The notes beneath the pieces were generated by a model, which saw nothing but the letters and a program-made list of their open reading frames with translations, ran no database searches and was not told the DNA's origin. The position numbers were made by a program, and so were the translations under genes. From contig NZ_FWFU01000001.1 of NCBI RefSeq assembly GCF_900172255.1, positions 124,001-188,000 of the forward strand: DNA of 64,000 bases. The letters are read 5' to 3'. Source of the DNA: Roseovarius halotolerans. Lineage in GTDB: Bacteria; Pseudomonadota; Alphaproteobacteria; Rhodobacterales; Rhodobacteraceae. Shown here in pieces: positions 7,736 through 16,108 of the stretch. Numbering within the stretch: position 1 is the first letter of the stretch; each line of letters starts with the position of its first letter.

Positions 7736-9394
7736 ATGGCCGACCGGTTTCGCGTGACGCTCGCGCAATGGAACCCCACAATGGGCGATCTTGAGGGCAA
7801 CGCCGCGCGTGCCCGCGCCGCCTGGAGCGAAGGCCGCGAGGCCGGCGCCGACCTTGTCGCGCTGCCCGAGATGTTCATCACCGGCTACAACACCCAGGAC
7901 CTGGTGATGAAACCGGCCTTTCACACGGCCGCCATCGCCGCCGTCAAAACCCTTGCGCGCGATTGCGCCGACGGGCCTGCGCTGGCCATCGGCGGCCCCG
8001 CGCTCGAGGGTGGCGCGCTCTATAACGCCTATTATGTCCTTCAGGGCGGGCGCATTGCCGCCCGCGTCCTCAAGCACCACCTGCCCAACGAGACGGTGTT
8101 CGACGAGAAACGCATCTACACCCAGGGCCATGTCACCGGCCCCTACGCCATCAACGGCGTGCGGATCGGCTCGCCGATCTGCGAGGACAGCTGGTTCGAG
8201 GATGTCTGCGAAACCCTCGCCGAAACCGGCGCCGAATTCCTGCTGGTCCCGAATGGCTCGCCCTATTACCGCGAGAAACTTGCGCATCGTCATCAGCTCA
8301 TGGTCGCCCGCGTCGTCGAAACCGGGCTGCCGCTGATCTACCTCAATCTTGTGGGCGGTCAGGACGACCAGGTGTTCGACGGCGCCAGCTTCGCGCTCAA
8401 TCCGGGCGGCGAACTGGCGCTGCAGATGCCGGTGATGACGGAATCGCTCGCCCATATCGACCTCACGCGCGGCGCCGATGGCTGGCGCATCGAACAGGCG
8501 CCACTGGCCTCGATCCCCGGCCCGACCGAGCAGGATTACCATGCGATGGTGCTTTCCTTGCGCGACTACCTGCGCAAGACCGGGTTCTCCAAGGTGCTGC
8601 TGGGCCTGTCGGGGGGGATCGATTCGGCGCTGGTGGCAACGGTGGCGGTCGATGCGCTGGGCGCAGAGAACGTCCGCTGCGTGATGCTTCCTTCCGAATA
8701 TACCTCGCAAGCCTCGCTGGATGATGCCAAAGCGCTGGCCGGAAACCTGGGCTGCCGCTACGATTTCGTGCCCATTGCCGAGGGCCGCGCCGCCATCACC
8801 GGCACGCTCGCCCCGCTTTTCGAGGGCAAGAAACCCGACGTGACCGAGGAAAACATCCAGTCCCGCCTGCGTGGCCTGCTGCTGATGGCGATCTCCAACA
8901 AGTTCGGCGAGATGCTCCTGACCACCGGCAACAAATCCGAGGTGGCGGTCGGTTACGCGACCATCTACGGGGACATGGCGGGCGGCTATAACCCGCTCAA
9001 GGATATGTATAAAACCCGTGTCTTTGAAACCTGCCGCTGGCGCAACGCGCATCACCGCGACTGGATGCACGGCCCCGAAGGCGCGGTCATTCCGCAGCGC
9101 ATCATCGAGCGCCCGCCAAGCGCCGAGCTTGCCCCCGATCAGCGTGACGAGGACAGCCTGCCGCCTTATCCGGTGCTGGATGGCATCCTCGATATTCTGG
9201 TCGATCAGGACGGCTCGATCGCCGATTGCGTCGCCGCCGGGTATGCGCGCGAAGATGCCAAGCGGGTCGAGCACCTGCTCTATATTTCGGAATACAAACG
9301 CTTCCAGTCCGCCCCCGGCACGCGGCTCAGCAAACGCGCCTTCTGGCTGGATCGCCGCTATCCCATCGCCAACCGCTGGCGCGACGATAGCTGA
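7736..9394 (+). CDS. nadE: glutamine-dependent NAD+ synthase
   Basis: A 552-residue two-domain enzyme that makes NAD+ from deamido-NAD+, ATP and glutamine. The N-terminal nitrilase-like glutaminase domain (about 1-260) has the glutamate in LPEMFITGY, the lysine in LKHHLPN and the cysteine in ICEDSWF. The C-terminal synthetase domain begins near 275 with the PP-loop LSGGIDSAL, and TTGNKSE is also present. The start at 7736 has AGGAGG six bases upstream; the ATG at 7731 is in another frame. With nadD at 29.7 kb, two late NAD steps are encoded in the window, though not in one operon. Confidence 0.97.
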   Translation: MADRFRVTLAQWNPTMGDLEGNAARARAAWSEGREAGADLVALPEMFITGYNTQDLVMKPAFHTAAIAAVKTLARDCADGPALAIGGPALEGGALYNAYYVLQGGRIAARVLKHHLPNETVFDEKRIYTQGHVTGPYAINGVRIGSPICEDSWFEDVCETLAETGAEFLLVPNGSPYYREKLAHRHQLMVARVVETGLPLIYLNLVGGQDDQVFDGASFALNPGGELALQMPVMTESLAHIDLTRGADGWRIEQAPLASIPGPTEQDYHAMVLSLRDYLRKTGFSKVLLGLSGGIDSALVATVAVDALGAENVRCVMLPSEYTSQASLDDAKALAGNLGCRYDFVPIAEGRAAITGTLAPLFEGKKPDVTEENIQSRLRGLLLMAISNKFGEMLLTTGNKSEVAVGYATIYGDMAGGYNPLKDMYKTRVFETCRWRNAHHRDWMHGPEGAVIPQRIIERPPSAELAPDQRDEDSLPPYPVLDGILDILVDQDGSIADCVAAGYAREDAKRVEHLLYISEYKRFQSAPGTRLSKRAFWLDRRYPIANRWRDDS

Positions 9395-9799
9395 GAAAAC
9401 GTCACCCGGCCGCCCGGGTCCGGGCGGCTTGCCCGACGCGTCGTTTGGGGTAGGGGCCTGCGCCTGAGCCACCCGATACAGAGCGCGCCTTTCGCGCTTC
9501 GCCCGCCCGTCGCGTCATCCCCGGCCGCACAGATATGCACCGCGCCACCCGGACGGCGCCGCATCATCTCGCTAAACCCGGCTTCGCCATCCCTGATACG
9601 GGTCTGCTCCCCGAACAGATGGCGGGCAGCTGCGCGCGGATCGCTCATGACTGGCCGACAGGCCCGAAAGTCGACCTCGCGCGATCTGCATGGGTGACGG
9701 ATATCCGCCCGTGTCGCCCCCCGGCGCAAGCGATCTTTGTCGGCGCGCCCTTGCGATGTTATGCTCGGCCCATTGAACTGACCGCACACAGGATTTCCA
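9395..9799. other. 405-bp intergenic stretch without a recognised gene
   Basis: Open frames that cross it show no recognisable protein and run antisense into both flanking genes. The only clear structures are the hairpin at 9409-9428 and a small CGGATATCCG palindrome at 9698-9707. No promoter for the gene at 9800 stands out with certainty. Confidence 0.5.
9409..9428 (+). terminator. hairpin after nadE
   Basis: An 8-bp GC stem GCCGCCCG / CGGGCGGC with a 4-base loop starts 15 bases after the nadE stop. Only two T follow, so it is at best a weak intrinsic terminator. Confidence 0.45.
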
Positions 9800-10330
9800 A
9801 TGACCCGTTTCCTTTCCGCCATCGCGGCATTGTGCATCGCCGCGCCCGCCTTCGCCGCCGACCTTGCCGACAGGTATACCGCCATGGGCACCATGACCGT
9901 GCAGCTCGGCGATGAAACCTTGGACATGGTGATTCCCTTCGATACGGAAAAACAGCGCGGCTACGCCGAGCAGAAGATGATCATGGGCAGCTACCTGACC
10001 GTCAATGCCGTCGGGCGGGTGGTTAAGCCCGATGGCACGCCCGGCAGCCCCATGGTGCAGATCACCTTGCAAAAGAGCACCGGCGACATGCGCTTTCTTT
10101 CGGCCGAGGTCTTCGACGATCAGGGCTTTGACGCGCCGATGGCGATGGGGGCCGATGGCGGTGACGGAACGCTCACCGCGTTCTCGATGGAGGGCAACAC
10201 CGCAAGCGGCGTGATCGAGGGCGAGTTCCTGCGCCTCACCGGATACAGCTCGGACCCGAAAGTGGCCGAAGGGGCCACGCCCGTTCCCGCGCGGATCGAA
10301 TGGAACGTCGACCTGCCGCCACTGGAATGA
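9800..10330 (+). CDS. exported protein of unknown function
   Basis: A 176-residue protein with a clear Sec signal peptide (MTRFLSAIAALCIAAPAFA, cleavage near residue 19) and no further membrane segment, so probably periplasmic. The mature part is rich in beta-prone stretches and ends in IEWNVDLPPLE; I do not recognise a family. AGGA lies five bases before the ATG. It is monocistronic and faces the zincin gene at 10537. Hypothetical but convincingly coding, because of the signal peptide and the consistent third-position GC. Confidence 0.75.
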   Translation: MTRFLSAIAALCIAAPAFAADLADRYTAMGTMTVQLGDETLDMVIPFDTEKQRGYAEQKMIMGSYLTVNAVGRVVKPDGTPGSPMVQITLQKSTGDMRFLSAEVFDDQGFDAPMAMGADGGDGTLTAFSMEGNTASGVIEGEFLRLTGYSSDPKVAEGATPVPARIEWNVDLPPLE

Positions 10331-10452
10331 ACCGCGTGCCTGTCTGTCATGCTTGACCTCCTGTCTCGCCTCTGATGCAGGCAGAAGAACACAGGGTGGT
10401 TAACAAATGGTGGGCGAGGGGTGCGCAGCGGGCGATTTTTCGCGTCATCGCG

Positions 10453-10526
10453 GTTTTGTACGTAATCTTCGCGCAGCATCCCGATTTCGGTACAGAACCG
10501 GCGTACAAAACGGACGTTTTGTACGC
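10453..10526. promoter_or_regulatory. 26-bp dyad with a phased extra half-site
   Basis: At 10501-10526 the arms GCGTACAAAACG and CGTTTTGTACGC flank a central GA, a perfect 12-bp dyad. The 10-mer GTTTTGTACG of the right arm (10516-10525) recurs at 10453-10462, exactly 63 bp away, about six helical turns. It lies between the 3' ends of two convergent genes, an odd place for an operator. No known binding site is recognised and the stem lacks a T tract typical of terminators. Confidence 0.6.
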
Positions 10527-10536
10527 TCCGCGCGGC

Positions 10537-10941
10537 TCATTCCCACCAGCGGTCGATGCTGGCGATATCGGCGTCCGACCAGCCGAAGTGGTGGGCGAAT
10601 TCGTGGATTGTCACATGCGCGACCAGATCGGCGATCTCGACAGTCCCCCGATCGCGCCATTCCGCCAGGATGGGACGCCGGAACAGCCAAACGGTATCGG
10701 GGCCATATGGTTGATCCATAAAGGATTTTTCCGTCACCGGAATGCCTTCGTATAGCCCCGTCAGCTCCAGCGGATCATGCATTCCGAGCTCTTGCAGCAT
10801 GTCGTGCGCGGGCCAGTCCACCACCCGCAGCGCCACCTCCAGCGCCGCCTTTCGGAATGGTTCAGGCAGGCCCGCGACGGTATCGCGGGCCATTGTCTCG
10901 AACTCGGATATGCTTGGTTCATGCTGCATGAGATGCATCAT
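10537..10941 (-). CDS. small zincin-like metallopeptidase family protein
   Basis: A 134-residue cytosolic protein of the short zincin family common in alphaproteobacteria and actinobacteria. The metal site is HEFAHHFG near residue 113-120 (HExxH followed by H after two residues), and the preceding region LFRRPILAEW is typical of the family. Protease activity has not been demonstrated for most members. Several ATG codons crowd the start (10941, 10938, 10929); none has a strong ribosome site, so the start is uncertain by up to four residues. It follows the metallo-hydrolase gene on the same strand with a 33-bp gap and might be co-transcribed. Confidence 0.85.
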   Translation of the reverse strand: MMHLMQHEPSISEFETMARDTVAGLPEPFRKAALEVALRVVDWPAHDMLQELGMHDPLELTGLYEGIPVTEKSFMDQPYGPDTVWLFRRPILAEWRDRGTVEIADLVAHVTIHEFAHHFGWSDADIASIDRWWE

Positions 10942-10974
10942 AAACCATTGTATATCGGTGATAAATCCCGTTCG

Positions 10975-11904
10975 TCACCCCTCCAGCATCAACTGGTAAC
11001 TGGTCGGAACATAGCGGAATCCGTCGCCCTTCGCCTCCACATATCCCATCCCCGGCCAGGGCATGTGATAGCCGATGAAGGGCATCTCTTCAGCGGCCAG
11101 CATCTCCAGGATACGCCGCCGCGTGGCCGCCGCCGCCCCCTTGTCCATGTCGAACTTCACTTCCCAATCCGGGTAGCCAAGCGACCATACGTAGTGGTTG
11201 GCAAAGTCCGCCGCCACCAGAAGTTGTTTGCCTTCGCTCTCCAGCATGTAGGTCATATGCCCCGGCGTATGGCCGAACGCGGCCATCGCAGTGATGCCCG
11301 GCGCGACGCTGCCGCCGTCCTCCAGCATCTCCATCTTCTCGGCCAGCGGGCGAACCTTGCTCTCGAACCCTTCGTTCTCCATCGCCGCCCAGGCGTCGAA
11401 CTCCTTGGAACCAGTGACATATCTGGCATTTGGAAAGGTCGGCGCATCGCCATTCATCAGCCCGCCGATATGGTCGCCATGCATGTGGGTAATCACCACC
11501 ACATCGACCTGATCGGGGCTGTATCCGGCCTCGCCCAGGGCCGCCGTCGTGCCCTCGGCATTGAGCCCGGTATCGAACAATATCAATGCGTTACCGGTGT
11601 TGACGACGGTCGGCGTGAAAAAGAACTGCGCCACGTCAGTGGGGATGCGTGCCTCTTTCGAGGCGGCGGCGAACTCGTCCTGGCCGACATTCAGGCCGAA
11701 GATCGAATGCGGGTCCGGGCGTGGCGTGGTCCCGGCAAGGATCGTCGTGACCTCGAATCCGCCAAGCCCCACGCGGTTGAACCGCGACATGCCGCTGCCC
11801 ATCATCGGCGCCGCCGCCTGCACCGCACCGGCCGAAGCCGCCGCCAATGGCAGTGCCGCACCTGACGCCAGGACGGCCCGTCGAGTAATCATTGATCGTG
11901 ACAT
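10975..11904 (-). CDS. Tat-exported MBL-fold metallo-hydrolase
   Basis: A 309-residue beta-lactamase-fold hydrolase. It begins with a twin-arginine signal (TRRAVLASGAALPLA, residues 7-21) and so should fold in the cytosol and act in the periplasm. The metal motif HMHGDH lies near residue 140, with a further histidine in GHTPGH. The fold is shared by lactonases, sulfatases and others; the substrate cannot be told from sequence. AGGAGG precedes the ATG by about seven bases. It is divergent from gltX and precedes the small zincin gene. Confidence 0.92.
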   Translation of the reverse strand: MSRSMITRRAVLASGAALPLAAASAGAVQAAAPMMGSGMSRFNRVGLGGFEVTTILAGTTPRPDPHSIFGLNVGQDEFAAASKEARIPTDVAQFFFTPTVVNTGNALILFDTGLNAEGTTAALGEAGYSPDQVDVVVITHMHGDHIGGLMNGDAPTFPNARYVTGSKEFDAWAAMENEGFESKVRPLAEKMEMLEDGGSVAPGITAMAAFGHTPGHMTYMLESEGKQLLVAADFANHYVWSLGYPDWEVKFDMDKGAAAATRRRILEMLAAEEMPFIGYHMPWPGMGYVEAKGDGFRYVPTSYQLMLEG

Positions 11905-12065
11905 GCGAATCCTCCTTGTTGATATGACCCGATCATAATGCGACAGCGCCCCGTGGCGCGTGCTTTCACGTCAAAGTGATACATCGCCCGAAACATGGCC
12001 CGGACCGTGAAATCTGGACAATCGCGCGGCGCTGTGACATGGCCCACGCGAACCAGGAGAAACCC

Positions 12066-13391
12066 ATGACGACCACTCGTTTCGCACCGTCGCCCACCGG
12101 ATACATCCATGTGGGCAACCTGCGCACCGCCCTGATGAACTTTCTCATCGCCCGCAAGGCCGGCGGGCAGTTCATCCTGCGCATCGACGACACCGATCCC
12201 GAACGCTCGAAGGAAGAGTATGTCGACGCGATCAAGCAGGATCTCGAATGGCTGGGCCTGCACTGGGACCGGGTCGAGCGCCAGTCCGAACGGCTGGACC
12301 GCTACGCCGAGGCCGCCGACAAGCTGCGTGAACTGGGCCGTTTCTACGAGGCATTCGAGACCCCGACCGAACTTGACCTCAAGCGCAAGAAGCAGCTCAA
12401 CATGGGTAAGCCGCCCGTCTATGACCGCGCCGCGCTGACCCTTTCGGATGAGGAAAAGACCTCGCTGCGCGCCGAGCGTGGCAATGGCGTGTGGCGCTTC
12501 AAGCTGGATCACGAGCGGATCGAATGGGACGACGGCATCCTTGGCGATATCTCGATCGACGCCGCCAGTGTCAGTGACCCGGTGCTGATCCGCGGCGATG
12601 GCCAGGTGCTCTACACGCTGGCCTCGGTCGTGGACGATACCGAGATGGGCGTCACCCACGTCGTGCGCGGCTCGGACCATGTGACCAACACCGCCACGCA
12701 GATCCAGATCATCAAGGCGCTTGGCGGCCAGGTGCCGCATTTCGCGCATCACTCTCTGCTGACCGGCCCTCAGGGCGAGTCGCTCTCGAAGCGCCTTGGC
12801 GTGCTCAGCCTGCGCGACCTGCGCGCGCAAGGTGTCGAGCCGATGGCGCTGCTCAGCTTTATGGCGCGGCTCGGGTCGGCCGACCCGGTGGAATTGCGCA
12901 CTGATATGGCGGCGCTGATCGAAGGGTTCGACATCGCCCGCTTTGGTTCTGCGCCCACCAAGTTCGACGTGAATGACCTGTTCCCGCTGACCGCCCGCCT
13001 GCTGCACGAGCGCAGCTATGACGAAGTCAGCGACGAGATTGCCGCGATCGGCGTGCCCGATGATCTGGCCGAGCGTTTCTGGACGGTCACGCGCGAGAAC
13101 ATCACCACGCTCAGGGATCTGCCGGCATGGTGGGCGATGTTCCGCGATGGCGCCGAGCCGGTGATCGAGGACGAGGACCGCGAGTTCGTGGCGCATGCCA
13201 TGACCTTGCTGCCCGAAGGACCGTTCGATGACACCACCTGGAGCACCTGGACCGCCGATGTGAAAGAGACGACGGGCCGTAAGGGCAAGGGCCTTTTCAT
13301 GCCCCTGCGCAAGGCGCTGACCGGGCAGCCCCACGGACCGGAGATGGCTCAGGTTCTGCCATTGCTGCAGAAGATCAAGGCGCGCGGTTAA
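12066..13391 (+). CDS. gltX: glutamate--tRNA ligase
   Basis: A 441-residue class I aminoacyl-tRNA synthetase charging tRNA-Glu. The HIGH motif is IHVGN at residues 14-18 and the KMSKS-like loop is SLSKRLG at 239-245. The chosen ATG at 12066 has GGAGA five bases upstream; the open frame extends 30 codons further but those residues are not part of the family. Many alphaproteobacteria carry two GltX copies, one charging tRNA-Gln as well, so this may be one of two paralogues. Its stop overlaps the DUF2254 gene by 4 bases, tail to tail. Confidence 0.96.
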   Translation: MTTTRFAPSPTGYIHVGNLRTALMNFLIARKAGGQFILRIDDTDPERSKEEYVDAIKQDLEWLGLHWDRVERQSERLDRYAEAADKLRELGRFYEAFETPTELDLKRKKQLNMGKPPVYDRAALTLSDEEKTSLRAERGNGVWRFKLDHERIEWDDGILGDISIDAASVSDPVLIRGDGQVLYTLASVVDDTEMGVTHVVRGSDHVTNTATQIQIIKALGGQVPHFAHHSLLTGPQGESLSKRLGVLSLRDLRAQGVEPMALLSFMARLGSADPVELRTDMAALIEGFDIARFGSAPTKFDVNDLFPLTARLLHERSYDEVSDEIAAIGVPDDLAERFWTVTRENITTLRDLPAWWAMFRDGAEPVIEDEDREFVAHAMTLLPEGPFDDTTWSTWTADVKETTGRKGKGLFMPLRKALTGQPHGPEMAQVLPLLQKIKARG

Positions 13392-14653
13392 GGCGTCTTG
13401 TCGGTCGGCGAGGCGATGTGCCTTTCGCGCTGACTGGCAAGCGGGAGAGCCTCTGCGGCATGGCTGCGCGCGTGGCCGGCCATGTCGCGGGCGGCCTTGG
13501 CCAGTGCCATGTCCGGGCCTTGCGACAAGGTCTCCAGCGCTTTCAGAAGCCGCTCGACGACCTCGATCGTGCCGGCCCCGTCGCGGGCGATGCTGCCATA
13601 GGCGTTTTCGATCAGCTCTGCCGCCGCCACTGGTCGCACGAAGATCCGGTCATATGCAGGCGGCGCGTCCTCGGGGGGCGTGCGCGCCCAGTCCCAGAGC
13701 AGACGTTCTTGACGGTTGATCACATCGAGAGCGGTGCCGGGATCGTTCACGCCCGGCGACAGCGCGCGCGCGGCAATTTCGGACAGAACCAGAAGGCCGA
13801 AAGTGCGGTCCTGTTCAAACGAACGCGTGTCCGAGATCGTGAGGCAGGCCTGCACCTGCTCGCGCTGCTCGGCCGTCAGACCCGCTGCATGTGCAACCGC
13901 CCGATCGACGAGGATGGGATCCCCGGGCACGATGTGGAAATACACCGTCGCGTTTTCTTTCTCGAGGATGCCGTTCAGCTTGCGAAGGTCCAGAAACTGA
14001 AGATAGCCCGAGCACGGCGCCCGGATCGGCTCGGCTTTTTGGGGCATCACTGTCTCATCTGTCAGAACCCGCGCGCCAAGCGCGGGGGCGGCACGACTCT
14101 GCATGAGGCTGCCGCGGGCCGCGTCTTCGGTCACGCGCAGGCTGTTTTCCATGCTGCCAAGTTCGCTCAGGTGGTCGATCCAACGCAGCATCGCAAGGAT
14201 CACGAGAACCACCACAGCCACGGTGACGCCCAGGATCGTGACCGAGGCGCCCGGCCCGTGCAGCTGCGCCTTGAACAGGATGATCGACGTCAGAGCGTAG
14301 ACGAAAGCCCCGATGAAGGTCGCCAGTGCGGTGTGCGTCGTGGTATTCGCCAGCAGGATGCGATGCACGCGCGGGGTCGCCTGCGATGCGGCGGCGTTGT
14401 GGGCAGAAACCATGACATTGAGGGAAAATGTGCTGACTGCCAGCATGCTTGAGGCGAGGATCGTCAACACCGGCAAGACCGCATCAGGTTTGACGCGGTC
14501 CTTGATCGCGAGCGGGATTACATCCTCGAGCAGCGCCGCCAGAACCGAGGCCATTACGGCCAGCAGCGCCATCAACGCCACGCGCACCCATAGCCGCCGA
14601 AAAGCGCGCAACAGTATCATGAGGGGTTTCGAGGCAGCCTTCGATATGGTCAT
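13388..14653 (-). CDS. DUF2254 family membrane protein
   Basis: A 421-residue protein with four predicted membrane segments in the first 165 residues (about 22-45, 62-85, 108-130, 138-160) and a long soluble C-terminal part. The order of segments and phrases such as ARALSPGVNDPGTALD match the DUF2254 family as I remember it. No function is established for the family. It converges on gltX and is followed upstream by the GGCT-like gene on the same strand, 65 bp away. Confidence 0.85.
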   Translation of the reverse strand: MTISKAASKPLMILLRAFRRLWVRVALMALLAVMASVLAALLEDVIPLAIKDRVKPDAVLPVLTILASSMLAVSTFSLNVMVSAHNAAASQATPRVHRILLANTTTHTALATFIGAFVYALTSIILFKAQLHGPGASVTILGVTVAVVVLVILAMLRWIDHLSELGSMENSLRVTEDAARGSLMQSRAAPALGARVLTDETVMPQKAEPIRAPCSGYLQFLDLRKLNGILEKENATVYFHIVPGDPILVDRAVAHAAGLTAEQREQVQACLTISDTRSFEQDRTFGLLVLSEIAARALSPGVNDPGTALDVINRQERLLWDWARTPPEDAPPAYDRIFVRPVAAAELIENAYGSIARDGAGTIEVVERLLKALETLSQGPDMALAKAARDMAGHARSHAAEALPLASQRERHIASPTDKTP

Positions 14654-14718
14654 TGGTTTCCTGTGCGGTTGTCCGCAGCTTGCCCCAGGCGCGCGCGCCG
14701 GTCCAGTAAACAGAGCGC

Positions 14719-15285
14719 TCAGCGGCGCAGAAGGCGGATATCGCGCGCGTGCAACTGGTCGTCCACGAAGGCGCGTTCGTCTGCAGTGAGGCGGCGATGA
14801 CGCGGATAGACCGGATCGGCGCGGTCGTCCAGCACCGGCGCGTCCCAGCCATCGGTGGTGTCAAAGAAATGCTGCGCCCCTGCCTCGCCGAACTCGCGCA
14901 GATAGCCCTGCACCACGACATCGATATAGCTGAGCAGCGCCGGGTGGGTCTCGGTTGCGGGGTCGTGACGACCTTCGGGAATGGTATAGAGCGCGATCTC
15001 GGGCAGATGAGGCAAGGCATGGCTGACCTGATGGGCGGCGGCGACACGGTCATAGGCGCGTTCGCGCTCGTCCAGCGCGGCCCAATCATGGCCGGGAACG
15101 GCAGCGATCAGCCCGTCGATCTCGGTGGTCGCGTCGGGCACGACGGTCAGATAGGCGACCGGGCGCAGGCTGGTATGGCGCCACACCCGCCGCCAGCCGC
15201 GCAGTCTTGCGCAATGGGTTTGGGCGAAATCATGCGTCTCGCGATTGACCAGGCTGCCATAGCCGAAGAAATATGTATCCGTCAT
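14719..15285 (-). CDS. gamma-glutamylcyclotransferase-fold protein
   Basis: A 188-residue protein beginning FFGYGSLVN, the nucleotide-free GGCT/ChaC fold signature (residues 6-14). The fold is found in enzymes that cyclise gamma-glutamyl peptides such as glutathione to 5-oxoproline. The C-terminal half, with a DTTDGWDAPVLDDR segment, is not one I can assign, so substrate is uncertain. It is divergent from the Rrf2 regulator; the 93-bp gap carries TTGAT-CTGA-GTCAT near 15308, which resembles an FNR-type site only in part. Confidence 0.8.
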   Translation of the reverse strand: MTDTYFFGYGSLVNRETHDFAQTHCARLRGWRRVWRHTSLRPVAYLTVVPDATTEIDGLIAAVPGHDWAALDERERAYDRVAAAHQVSHALPHLPEIALYTIPEGRHDPATETHPALLSYIDVVVQGYLREFGEAGAQHFFDTTDGWDAPVLDDRADPVYPRHRRLTADERAFVDDQLHARDIRLLRR

Positions 15286-15378
15286 GGATGTTATCTTCGC
15301 ATCCCTTGATCTGAGTCATGTTGCAAGGTCCTATTTGCCGCCACGATGGTGCGAATTCAAGCAACGGGCCAGAAGTTC

Positions 15379-15831
15379 ATGCGCATCACGAAACGCACCA
15401 ACATCGCTGTACGCGTCCTCATGTTCTGCGCGGCTTGTTCCGAACGCCTGGTCACGAAGTCCGAAATCGCGGCGCGCTGCAACACCTCGGAAAGCCATCT
15501 GGCGCAGGTGATAAACCGCTTGGGTCAACTGGGATTCCTGCATACCCAAAGGGGCCGCAGTGGCGGGATCGCCCTGGCGCGGCCGATGCATCAGATCGTG
15601 ATCGGCGACGTCTTTCGCCAGCTCGAATCGAACGTGCCGATCGCCGAGTGTTTTGCCGATGTGGACAATACCTGCCCGCTGACCGAAGCCTGCCGTCTGC
15701 GTCTGGCCATCGCCGACGCCGCCGAGGCGTTCTACGCCCATCTGGACACGGTCACCCTTGATGCACTGGTCTGCAACAACGATCCGTTGCGGGCGATCTT
15801 TACCCCGTTCACCTGCGTGAAACAGGCTTGA
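15379..15831 (+). CDS. Rrf2-family transcriptional regulator, NsrR-like
   Basis: A 150-residue winged-helix regulator. The N-terminal helix-turn-helix (about 20-55, with CNTSESHLAQVINRLGQLGF) fits Rrf2 proteins. Three cysteines in CFADVDNTCPLTEAC, near residue 93-107, are placed as in iron-sulfur-binding members such as the nitric oxide sensor NsrR, though the first spacing (seven) is longer than in several characterised NsrR proteins. Start at 15379 is preferred to the ATG at 15346 because MRITKRTN is the family's usual N-terminus. It ends 36 bases before the glycine riboswitch; no nitric oxide genes are adjacent. Confidence 0.85.
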   Translation: MRITKRTNIAVRVLMFCAACSERLVTKSEIAARCNTSESHLAQVINRLGQLGFLHTQRGRSGGIALARPMHQIVIGDVFRQLESNVPIAECFADVDNTCPLTEACRLRLAIADAAEAFYAHLDTVTLDALVCNNDPLRAIFTPFTCVKQA

Positions 15832-15866
15832 AACCGGGGTTTCGGTATACTAGCGTAGCCAGCATT

Positions 15867-16018
15867 CGAAACGGGAGAACCGGCCACGCCGGTGCCGAAG
15901 GAGCAACCGCCCCGGAAACTCTCAGGCGACAGGGACCGTTTCGACACTGAAAACTCTGGAGAGTGGTGCACGCGATGCGCCCGCCGAAGGGATAGCGATC
16001 TCAGGCGCAAGGACAGAG
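15867..16018 (+). promoter_or_regulatory. tandem glycine riboswitch controlling gcvTHP
   Basis: Two glycine aptamers lie in series. Aptamer 1 is closed by CGAAACGG (15867-15874) with CCGTTTCG (15936-15943) and has the conserved GGGAGA, GCCGAAGGAGCAA and ACTCTCAGGCGACAGG blocks. Aptamer 2 is closed by CTCTG (15954-15958) with CAGAG (16014-16018) and has GCCGAAGGGA and TCTCAGGCGCAAGGACAG. The second lies 90 bases upstream of gcvT. Glycine binding normally turns such operons on. A TATACT at 15846-15851 is a plausible -10 for the transcript. Confidence 0.95.
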
Positions 16019-16108
16019 GGGGCATCGAGGCACGGGCCGAATGGGTCGTGCATGGACGATGCCGGATTGATACCGTGGTCAAACTGGCGCCATTTTGGGA
16101 GGATCCCG

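Noticed and set aside
9358-9927. 189-codon minus-strand ORF covering the 9.4-9.8 kb gap
   Set aside because: It overlaps the ends of two convincing plus-strand genes and shows no protein-like pattern of its own.
15300-15325. FNR-type site between the GGCT-like and Rrf2 genes
   Set aside because: TTGAT is present but the second half (GTCAT) matches only three of five positions.
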